Below are positions 35,663-47,600 of a DNA stretch of 64,000 nt, in pieces. How positions within the stretch are numbered: the first letter of the stretch is position 1; the number at the start of each line of letters is the position of its first letter. The notes beneath the pieces were generated by a model that worked only from the letters and a program-made list of their open reading frames with translations, ran no database searches and was not told the origin of the DNA. This DNA comes from Ypsolopha sequella. Lineage: Eukaryota; Arthropoda; Insecta; Lepidoptera; Ypsolophidae. The DNA lies in the NCBI GenBank assembly GCA_934047225.1, contig OW203997.1:4946417-5010416 (forward strand), in the 5' to 3' direction. Position numbers and translations under genes: made by a program.

Positions 35663-38600
35663 GTGAGTTGCGTTATGTTTGTTGATTTTATTTATTTTTA
35701 TTTAATTAATTTTAATTTTAATAAATTTTATTAATTTTTTATTAATTATATTGATAAAGGACTAACAGCAATATCAAAACCCGGTCAAGTGCAAGTCGGA
35801 CTCGTGCACGACGGGTTCCGTACCACTATCTATAAAAACGGAAAAAAACACGTTTGCTGTATAGGAGCCCCCTTTAAATATTTATTTTATTATATTTTTT
35901 TGTATTTGTTGTTAAAGTGGCAGAAATACATCATCTGTGAAAATTTCAACTGTCTCACTATTGGTTAATGAGATACAGCCTGGTGACAGACGGACAAACG
36001 GACAGACAGACGGACAGCGGAGTCTTAGTAATAGGATAATCCTTTGGATACGGAAGAACAAAAATGGTCAAAAATAGACATCTCATATGAAAGGCCGAGC
36101 GGAGCTACTAGAAAAAATTGAGTTTGGAAATCATCTTATAATATTTTTTTATATTGCATATATTATATCAAAACTTAAAATCGTATTATTATTCGTTTCA
36201 CTTCGTAAACTGCGAAGACTCCTGCGCCTTAACCGTTATTTGAGACGTATTACGGTCTTCAAGATCCAGCTGAAACAAATAAAGCAAAAAAAAAAAAATT
36301 GCAAGAGTTTTTGGTTTTCAATTGTTTTTACTTTTTATTATATGCCGTGATAAAACCCATAAACAAGTATTCTGTGAAAATTTCAACGGGCTACCTATTA
36401 CGGCTGAAGCTTTAGACCCCTGCGACAGACAGACAGACAGACGGATGGACCGATAGACAGACAGATGGACAGCGGAGGCTTAGTATGAGCCCGTTTGGCA
36501 CCCTTCGGTTACGGAACCCTAAAAATCGTTCTGAAAAGTACGCTGCTACGTAAGAAAAACCACGATTATAGCGCAGGAGGCGCTAAAATAGCGTTCGTCA
36601 AACCATCTCGTTCACGTGCTGATAATCTTTATTGATTATCGAGTTTTAGACTTTTTAAGGGTTCCGTACTTAAAGGGTACAATAGAAATCATAATAGTGA
36701 GACCGTCCGTCCGTTTGTCACAGCCTTGTAACTTTTTCACCAAAGAAGGTAAAGGCTTGAAATTTGGCACAAAAATTGCAATAATTTTCTCACATTATAA
36801 TATATAATAAAAATAAAAATTAAATTAAATTGTTCAAAATATCGCAACTTCAAAGGCAGGGTAAAAAATCTCCTAAAAATACAATACAGGTGTCAAAATG
36901 TAGGTCCTAAAAAGAAGATTGTTAAAATATTTACACGATGGTAAGTAAAAATGGGGCATAGAGGCAGCTGCCAAACGGCTTTAGGAGACTAACCCTAACT
37001 TTTTACTTCTGTATACATAGATTTTGGAAAAATGTACATTCATCGAGTCAAACAGAAATTTTATTTTTGTCTCATTTGATTATCTTATTGATAAGGAAGG
37101 AATACAATTCTCTACAACTAAAACCAGGGTATATAAACTCCCGGAAATCGCAAAATAAAATTCCCATACTAGGGAAATAAAAAAGAACTTTTTTCATCTT
37201 ATTTGATCCTCTTACTTATAAGGAATACAGAATAGAGTTAATTGGAGTCAAGGTGTTTATAACTCCCAGAGTATAACTAATAATAACTTCCGACCTTTTT
37301 TGATACTAAATATATGTTCCTTATATGTAAGAGAATCGCATAAGATGAAAAAAATATACAAGAATTGCCGTTTTTCTCGATGACTATATATTTTTCCTAA
37401 AATTTGTGAATACAGAAGTAAAATGCTCTGAAACTTAGGGTTAGTCTCCTAAAGCCGTTTTCTTGTAGGTATCTGGTAGCTGCTCCATATTAACTTTATA
37501 CTCAGTGTAATTGTGTAATAATTACTTGTACAGATTTTGAGTAATCTGCGAAAAACCTCAAAAAATGTTATATCCCCCACTTATCTCCGAAACTAGCGAA
37601 CCGAAAAAGACGAAAAAAAATTAGTTCGTAGGTAACAACTGAACAATTTCAGGAAAACTATAGTGAAATATAGCGAAAGTTGAACACAAATTAGGAAATC
37701 TCAATAAAATTAAAGTCAATAAAATATATGTATATTCTATAAAAACACAATATTGATAATTATTGTAGATATTAAAGAGCTGATTGTAAAAATGTATAGT
37801 TTAGCTAGTTTCAAAAATCACAAAGTAATATACATAATATGTCCCCCACTTATCTCCAAAACTAGAGACCGGAAAATATGAAAAAAATCATGGTAATAGG
37901 TGATTACGTAAAAATTACAGTAGAAATATAGGAATTAAGAAATTTACAAAAAAAAAAACAAAATAAAAATAAATAAATACATTTCAATAATCCTTACTAA
38001 ATATAACCACGATATGAAATCGCCCACACTCCCGATTATCACGTAATATACCTTTTACAATTACTTGGTATAATCAATTATTTTTATGTTATTATAATAA
38101 ACAAAACAGCTACGAGCAAGATTTTATATAGCACTTTTCTGATTTTCCTCAAAACTGCCGAAATACGGAACCCTAGGCGCGCGAGTCTGACTCCCACTTG
38201 ACCGGTTTTTTTTAAACATGGTAGAGACAATACTTTGGTAAGTCAAAGGCGGAAAGGAAATAACATGTGGGCTAAACGACACCTTTTTAGAACTTATCAT
38301 TAAAATATTATAAATTTTAGCCTTTCAACCTCGGTTCCACCCTTGTTTATTCAATCTTTGCCCCGTTTTTGACTTTGTGGTTATTTTATCGACATCACTT
38401 TTAGCCTATATGTTGACTAGGGTCACTACGATGATAAAAAAGAAAACCAAATCCAAATCCGTTGAGTAGTTATCAAGTAAAAACGGAACATACATAATAC
38501 AGATACAGTAAAGCCAATTCTGAAGGCTTTAATTTTAGTTTTAGAGCTGTCAAAGCTTAAAATTTTCCAAAGAAATTTAGCTTCTAATCCTAACCCTGAA

Positions 38601-41600
38601 GGACTATTTTGTATCAAAGAAAATTTTGTTTTGACAGCACTAAAACTAAAATTAAAGCCTTCAGAATTGGCTTTAATACTATAGTAATAACCCATTTAAT
38701 TTAAAATTTCGCAAAAATATTCATTGTAAAGACACGACTTTTTCACTACTTTATTATTGGTACAAATGTTAACTAATTTAGAATGTACCTACACATTCAA
38801 TTTAAAACAAGCACATTTTGTGGACGTTACATTTTGTTGCATGTAAGGTATAACAGTTTTTAATTGCGATAATAATATTAATGAATAGAAATAAAAGTAA
38901 GCAAGTTCAATATGTTCATGTATTTTATATGTAAGTTTATGTCTCAGATAAGTTAATATTTAGGTATGTTCATGTATTTTATATGTAAGTTTATGTCTAA
39001 GATAAGTTAATATTTAGGTATGTTCATGTATTTTATATGTAAGTTTATGTCTAAGATAAGTTAATATTTAGGTATGTTCATGTATTTTATATGTAAGTTT
39101 ATGTCTAAGATAAGTTAATATTTAGGTATGTTCATGTATTTTATATGTAAGTTTATGTCTAAGATAAGTTAATATTTAGGTATGTTCATGTATTTTATAT
39201 GTAAGTTTATGTCTAAGATAAGTTAATATTTAGGTATGTTCATGTATTTTTTATGTAAGTTTATGTCTCAGATAAGTTAATATTTAGGTATGTTCATGTA
39301 TTTTATATGTAAGTTTATGTCTCAGATAAGTTAATATTTAGGTATGTTCATGTGTTTTATATGTAAGTTTATGTCTCAGATAAGTTAATATTTAGGTATG
39401 TTCATGTATTTTATATGTAAGTTTATGTCTCAGATAAGTTAATATTTAGGTATGTTCATGTATTTTATATGTAAGTTTATGTCTCAGATAAGTTAATATT
39501 TAGGTATGTTCATGTATTTTATATGTATGTTTATGTTTCAGGTAAGTTTATATTTATCTTGCCCTCCTTGTTTTCGTAAATTAGCTGTTTGCTTTCGAAG
39601 GTCGCCTGGAAAATATTGCTATGAGCAATAAGTGCCACCTTTGTACACCATGTTTGATTTTTGTCTTGTCTGTATTAATTTGTGTAAATGTGCAAAAAGT
39701 GTTCTAAATAAATAACAAATAAAAAAGACTTGTAATAAAAAATAATTTCAATAATTTCTTCTTACAACTGTTTTCACTTGATGGAACTGAACTGCACCTT
39801 GATTGATAACGCTTGTACTTTGTTCCATTGGACTTGTTGACTTCATTAATTAATGAGTTATACTTTCATTTAGTAATGAGTTATTATAGGTATATTATAT
39901 AACAAAACTCGGGTGAAACCGTCATTAAAGATCTTCAGCGTTTTTGGTTAGTAGCACTGGATTCTTTCACATTTAGTTACAGCGCGATCAATGCCGAGAC
40001 ATCTTCTGCTAATTCTTGTAGGTGCTTTTTGGTTCAATAAATGATTTTTATCTTTAATAATAAAATTTGATACTTAAAAACAAAACATAACCAAGCCTTA
40101 CTCAAAAAAAAAATTAAATAAGAATCCAAAACATTAATGTTAACAGAAAGGTGTAACCATATTTGAAGAGCTTACTCAGTCAATGGTATATATCAACTTT
40201 TACTATGGAACAAACCCTGTATCTCGAAAAAAAAAAATTAACTGTTTCATAGAAAAATGCAATGCCGCTCGGCCGAAATGTATGGTAGGGCAGATTTTTG
40301 TTTGAGATTTTCGGGTTGGCTCCATAGTAAAAGGTGTTCTATACCATTGACTGAATAAGCTCTTGAAATATGGTTACACCTTTCTGTTGCACGTTGTATA
40401 AGCGCTTGAATATCCGACCACTGTTTGTAACTACATCCTATGAAATATTTAAACGGTTAGGTGTCATTGTTGTTGCAAAAAAATTAGGCGGGTGGTGCTC
40501 TAGGGTAACTAACTTGGAAGTCTTAATGAGACTTCAGTTCCAGTCAAGAAACTGGTGAATTTTCTGCTATTTTCCCGTTATATTCTATTATTAATGTATA
40601 CTGGGTGGAAGCCGGAAATTGGTGATAGTACTCGTCTAAACAAACAACTTTTACTATGGTGTCATCCCTCGAATCGTGAAAACAAAGCAGCTATTCCAAA
40701 GAAAAGTTACGTAACTACTTGACCAAAATATATGAGACAACTGTTTGTTTTTTCTCGATTTCTCAATTCTTTTTCACGAAAAGTAGTTCTTATGTACGAG
40801 TACTATCGCCAGTTTCGGGCCTCTATTAATAAAATGTATTTAATTTTTGCAGGTTATATTAATATGTATTATGCGATTGATTTATTTCCTATAAAATATC
40901 ATACAGTTCTGCATTTATTTACGGGCAGAAATTTTCAAATATTTAACGGAAATGTTTGAGCTTTCGTTTCATTGGACGCATAGAATCAGTTCAACGATGT
41001 TGGTAGCCCCAAATATAAACAATTCCAGGTAATAATATTTACTAGATATTTGTATTTCAGGTGTAATATGGACAATTGCGCCCATACCTGGATCAGGAGA
41101 ATTCTTTGACCTTGTTGAAAAACTGGGAAAATCTGTGAACTTCGTTTCCAATAATAGCACACGAACCAAAGAGAATTATATAGCACACTTCGCTGCGGCA
41201 GGCATTCGCAATGGTTTTGTTAGTTATTTTATTATTTTACCTTTTTTTATTAAAAAATAAGCAACAGATTGCGTCAGAGAAGCAACCATTAATTATTTAA
41301 GTGTATACTTCTTTGACGTGTATATTTCTTGTGTATACTTTTTTGATGACGTACGGCGCTGAGACGTAGTCTCTTAACAAAAGCTTGATCCGCCGATTTA
41401 AAGTCGCGCAACGAGCGAGCTATGCTTGGGATATCTCTGATGGATAAAATCCGAAACGAAGATATCCATCAGAAATCGAAGGTGACCGACATAGCTTGCC
41501 GAATTAGTAAGTTGAAGTGGCAGTGGACTGGCCATATTTGTCGCCGACGTGATAACCGTTGGGGCCGTAAGGCATTGGAACGGAGACCACGTAAAGCGAA

Positions 41601-44600
41601 GCGTAGCGTAGGCCGCCTTCGTGTCCGCTGGACTGACGATCTGAAGGACGTTGCGGGTGGCGGCTGGATGAGGATGACTGAGGACCGCCAAGAGTGGCGT
41701 AATATTGGGGAGGCCTATGTCCAGCAGTGCACGAATACGGGCTGATGGATGGATACTTCTTTACGTCACCTATTTATTTAGTCAGAGGTAGCTCAGGTCA
41801 ATAGCGGCCAATATCTCAATGATGGCAGCTAACAAATACATTTCAAAATTTTGATTATTCCGATCGCAAAAGCAATTTCACTTATCATGAAAAATTACAA
41901 AAAAATATCAAATAAAAACGTAATAATCCATAACCATAAGTCAAATTATCCTTCGTTAAAATTTTTCGTTCTGGAAGTGACGTAAATTCTGAACATACGA
42001 GATACGAACAAATAGTAGTATCCACTTCATAACAGTCATCTTCACGACATACACATTTATCGCTGAGCTGGTGTTAGGAGTGTTTCCGACTGTGGCGTGT
42101 CAATACCCGTACATCCTCTTTTCTCACTGACGATTTTATATCACGCCGTGGTAGAATTTAGAAAGAAAGAAAGAAGAAAGAAAAGGCGTTTATTTTGAAA
42201 GCTACACCATTACAAAAAAAAAAACAAATAATCTAAACAATAAACTATTATACAGCCTAAGGTAGTTTATAAGATGCAGCCAACAAAAAGGTCTCTGACT
42301 CAGCAAAATGCCACAGCAGAACTGTGACGCTGATCTTCCGTCAGGGGCCGCGAGTTGCGACACATGCGATGTAACAAAATTTATTTATGAAACTAAAATT
42401 TTCTCTGTGTGACATAAGAAAATTTACTAAAAGAAAATGCGTTTTATTGGGTCAATAATATAATTCAATACAAAAAAAAATAGGAGAAGAAAGATATATA
42501 TATAAAATAAATTAGGTAATTAAAAAAAATAAAAAAAAAATTTTAACTTTTTTACCATAATAATAGTAATATATCGTTGTACTTGGGACACAAATACACT
42601 TTTTTTTTGAGTGTGAAGGTTTACATCACCTTGTTTTCCTGCACCGCTTGTTAGCACGTATTCAAACACTATGCACATATATTATTGTTAGAGTGCATTG
42701 AAAACTAGAAATATATCAGAAACAAATTTAAAAGCACAAATATTGTTTTGAAAAAATTTGTTGGGCCAAGATTTGAACCTGCGACCTCCTGCTTCCATGA
42801 CAGGCGCGCTACCGACTGCACTACCGAGGTTCGTATCGAGAACGACGAATTTTTTCAACATATCTGGACACCGATTTTTTTTTTAACTACTTGATTAGCA
42901 AGGCGTGAAATCACATAACGCCCTCGTGAGCGTTCAGTATATGCATTACAAGCTGGTATATCAAGTAATTACAAAAATTTGGCGTACAGATATGGCAGTT
43001 CCAGATTCGAACCTCGGTAGCGCAGTCGGTAGCGCGCCTGTTATGTAAGCAGGATATCGCAGGTTCAAATCCTAGCCAGATAATTAAAAAAAGAAAAAAA
43101 AATTGTGGTTTTAAATTTCTTTTAGGTTGATTTCAAGTTTGTAATGCACTCTAATAATAATTAGAGTATTCAACGCGATGGATTTTGCAATAAAAACATA
43201 TAATCTTACTATACACATAAATTCTGAAAAACTTATTGGTGCATGCCCGTTCAGATACCATTGCTGCTTTTTTTTTAAATATTCAATGACTGAGTGATCG
43301 CCTCTATGGCCGAGTGGTAGAGCATTCGCCTGCTAACCCATAGGTCGCGGATTCAATGCGGATTGTTCGGAAGGTGCATTTGTACCCGAAGTATGGCGAT
43401 AGGGCTCACCATAACCACAACAAGGTCGGTGTCGGTGACAAGGGCGCGTACCCAGTGTGAACCGTGATTTACATTTCACGGTTCCCACTTGGCAACACCT
43501 CTGATACCCGCTCGGGGATTCATGTCGTGACGATAGTTATGTTTTTTTGTTATTTTCATTTTTTTTTTATTTACACACAGGTATGCTGATTCAAAAACCG
43601 TTTCGAGCTCAACCGATTTTAAGGGTTACTTTTCTACAGGCCAACTCAGTCCACAAAAAAACAATATTTCGAAATAATTTATTTGCTTTTTACTGTAAAA
43701 CTCTTAATTTCAATGATACAGCCAAAGTCACTATTTGTATTTGCAAATGTCATAAAACGAAAAGTTTGTTCGGTGAGAGTTGATAAAAACAAACTAAAAG
43801 CAGGGTTTCCAAACTCATTAAAATTTAAATTTGCAGCCGAACGACACATTCGAAGCGCATTTCATCGCCTCTAGTGGATGGAGTAAGAAAGTAATATATT
43901 AGTACAAAAAACGCAAATTGGTACATATACACGCAAGCCGTTTAGTGCACACGTACGTGACGCCCAAACAATAATTTTTGTCCGCAGTAGAAAAAAAAAT
44001 TTTGTATGGATTTTTTTTTCTGAAACCTGTCGTGTTGGTTATGCTGCTTGGGAACGTCATGCAAGGAAATGATTTTAAAATATTAATGTATTTTTTTATG
44101 GTTGTTGGATATATGGATATTACGAGCAATTCCAAAAATGCTTTACAAAAAAAAAAGCCGTTTCCTACTAAAAAGGAGCCCAAACTTGGTGTGTTTTGAA
44201 AATGTTTTTTTTTTTGCTTTTTTATAAAAACAAGTGGCTGAAACACAATGATGTTGTTTATTTTTACAATCAACTCATGAAGCAATTTCATTTGGTATGC
44301 CACACGAAAGGTTTTAGAAAAAAAAATTAAAGCTTCCATACAAGATCAAGAGGATCATAACACCCCAAAAGGAATTTTTTTTGAAGAACTGCGAGCCAAG
44401 TTAGGAGTTCAAGTAGTTACATGTGTGCCAAACGGCTTGCTTGTACACCAATTTATACCATCCACTACTCGCGCTTGACAACAACTGCGAGCCTCGTACC
44501 ACGAAACTTTGTGCGGGCTGCAATAAGCGACGCCCGTTACACAGATTACGATACTTAAATGACAGTCGCTATTACAAGACGGTATCATAATATTTATCAA

Positions 44601-47600
44601 CTCTCCCCAAACAAACTAATTGTAGGTCATATATAAAGTATGTGGCTTAATTTTCTGAGCACGTCATTCACGTCACTGTAAATATAGTGTTGACAAACAT
44701 TACAATATAATTTCAGGAACGTCTTACAATACCATCAATCGCTATAGCCGAGTACCTGAAGTCTGTAAACTTTGACAAGCATGCCTACTGCGTCTCTTGC
44801 CCTGAAAGTGTTAGAATTTTGGAGGAGAATGGCATCAAGTGTAAACACGGGGTAAGTTTTTAGGACGTGGGAGGTAATATTACAGGCATATTTAAATAAA
44901 GCCACATAGTCTACTGATCGTCCTGAAAATCCTTTTTCAACCAAACATAAACAAAGATCAAGACTCCCAATAGACAACAAGCTAAAAGTTGTATTTTGGC
45001 AGTTATAATTATTTCTTAATATTTTGTTACAAACCCGAAGAATCGACCCTTAAGTTTAATTCACCTTGATTCTCTTACTGATCTGTTTTATCTCTCGATA
45101 AAGACAACAGCGTCCTGTGGAACGACAGACGCTTTTGAAGACGAGGTACTCTAGATTTTAGAGAGGATATATGTGTTTTGTGGCGTAAAAGAGAAACACA
45201 TCACATCACTTAGGTCATTTTCCTCAGTCAATTTCATAATTTTTATCTGTGAGGAGTTGCGTCCGACCGTCATATTGCTCAAAATCGATTGTGGCGTGTC
45301 AGATGCGACGCGACGGCCGGACGCCGATGACGGCGTTTATCACGTCACCTTCGCCACATTTTCATACAATGCACTATGACGGCTCGTCCAACGAGGTAGC
45401 GTTCGAGCCAAGACCTTACCGACCAGCCGCGCAATCAAAGCTACCTCACTTCCACCAACGTCTGTCGCCCTGCAGGACGGTCGTGTCAGTCTACAACAGA
45501 CCAACGTGTATCGCGCAAGACCCGTCAAGCTAACCCATTTCTCTTGCAGCCCGACATGTGCGTGGATGACTACCAAGACTGTGTCCAATACCTTGCAAAT
45601 GATCCTGATATAGGGGCAGTGGTGTTTGACAGTGACTTTAAAGTAAACGTACCGAAACTGTACAAGGCCTTAACCTACCTGAAGAATCCTGACGTGATCT
45701 TTATAAACGCATCTTCAGACAGATATGTACCTTTGAAGCCGGGTCTCTTGGGACTCGGTAAGATATTTTCTTTGATTTTAATTGCGAGATTCTGTATTAA
45801 AAGTAAAATAATAGTCCCTATACCTACTTTCTTTCCCTACTAATGCTTATTATATAAGAAAAATATAAATAATCATATAAAAGAGAAAGTTTCTCACCTT
45901 AGATCGTGAAAACAACATGAAATCTTTTTGTTATCGGTATATAAAGTCTTTCACTGTGACCCGAAACCTTTTTTAGGAATTGCCAAGTGTCCTTTTAATG
46001 TATTTGCGATGCGTTAGGTTATTTGTCTTTTGGTAAAAATTTACTTTGGTTTATTGTACTACACTATAATATATGATGTTGAACAACTATTCCAAAGAAA
46101 CGTACCCTCTAAAATACTTGGTTTCTGAGATGTCTAATACCTATCGCAAATGAATGATAAGGAAAACTTGACTCTCCCTAAAAAAAAAAATTTGGGTCAC
46201 AGTGAAATAACTTATAGTATTAACTTAATTAACATAAACTTTTTATCTTTAAATTCAGCTCTTTTAAAAATTCATTTGTTTTTTACTCAAAGCATGCTGC
46301 AAACTATAGGCTCACCAAAACATGAGTGAAACATGATGAGTCTCAAAAAGAAACAACTCTGACACCACCTCGGAATTTTTTTTATTTACCTTGGCAACTA
46401 GGCCGAAGAGTGGATCTGCGCAATTTTCTCCAGTAGTAGATTGTGTACAACATAATATACACTAACAAACCTTAATCGATAGGAGATCAAAGAATCACGC
46501 ATCGATAGAAGAGATGAACTTCTGCGCATTTTTATAAACCACTTTGCGTTGCAACTAAGTATAGGACTGTCAGGACGCCATTTTGCTGTAGCCCTCTCTC
46601 GTGCCACCGCTAGAGAGAGCGAGAGAGTGATATGGCTAACGAATGGAGTTGTCTACGGTCACGATCCTATTATTAGTTGCAATATTACATGCCTGTTTCA
46701 TTACCTCTGGTCTAACACCTACTGTCAGTGTACGTATATAGAAAGACGGTGTTGCCCTGGTTCCACTTCCGTGAACCATGCTCCGCTTACACTTTTTTCG
46801 TGCGGTTGTGTTCCCCAGCTTGCACCCGCTCAACATACGGAAATGGGACCCGAAGTAACGGCATTCTCGAATCAAACGAAACAGTAACTTACTAGGTATT
46901 ATCTGATTAATCTAACATGACAACATTTTTCAGGAACGGGCGCGTTTACGGACATCGTAGAAAAGGAATCCAAACGTACGCCCATATATATATGTAAACC
47001 TGACAAGACCTTCGGAGAGTTTGCAATGAGACGAGCCAAGGTCACTGATCCTAGCCGAGTTCTGTTCATTGGGGATATGTATGTTATTGATTTTACTTAT
47101 TTGATTTATATAGCTAATTCGTACGGGAGACACAAGGTTCAACTCTTTTGTGGAAAACGCAAAATAAAATTTAGGCTTCTTATATAGACTGACTCGGGAC
47201 AGTAAATTGGCCACAATAGTAAATTGTTAGTTATAGGGTGAAAACTACTAACACAGAGATCTCTTGTGTAAAGTGATGGGTTTACTGCACCCGAGTTAAG
47301 GCGATATTTAAAAGTTTTAGCGTCCCTGTTACTCTATATGTGAAAAGACCCTCAGTGCGAGAGGGACGGATTCGTGGAAAAGCAGCAAAAAGTCGGTATT
47401 TTATTCATATAAAATGTACTAAAAATGATATCAAAACATTGTTCAACCAGGTCTTAGATATTGTTAAAACCCATCTAATAAAATATAATTGCAGTCCATA
47501 TGCCATTCTAAATTGTCAAACCAGGAGAATTGGTGTCGATAAAGACCTCATTTCAATAAATATTTCAATCGAGCCGTAATTCTCCAATTGCGTTTCTGTT

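Noticed and set aside
43005..43080. Possible functional tRNA gene
   Set aside because: A and B boxes are present but the acceptor stem does not close and the anticodon loop lacks U33; it is a SINE head.
43300..43362. tRNA-Ser gene
   Set aside because: The head continues into a SINE body and has no proper acceptor stem or terminator.
45249..45588. GC-rich frames on both strands in gene 2 intron 3
   Set aside because: Overlapping frames on opposite strands reflect base composition; the exon structure is complete without them.
45544..45843. 99-codon frame around gene 2 exon 4
   Set aside because: Only 45550-45757 is exon; the rest of the frame reads into introns on both sides.
46549..46887. 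112-codon frame in gene 2 intron 4
   Set aside because: No domain, crosses an AG-rich simple run, and lies between confirmed exons without fitting the protein.
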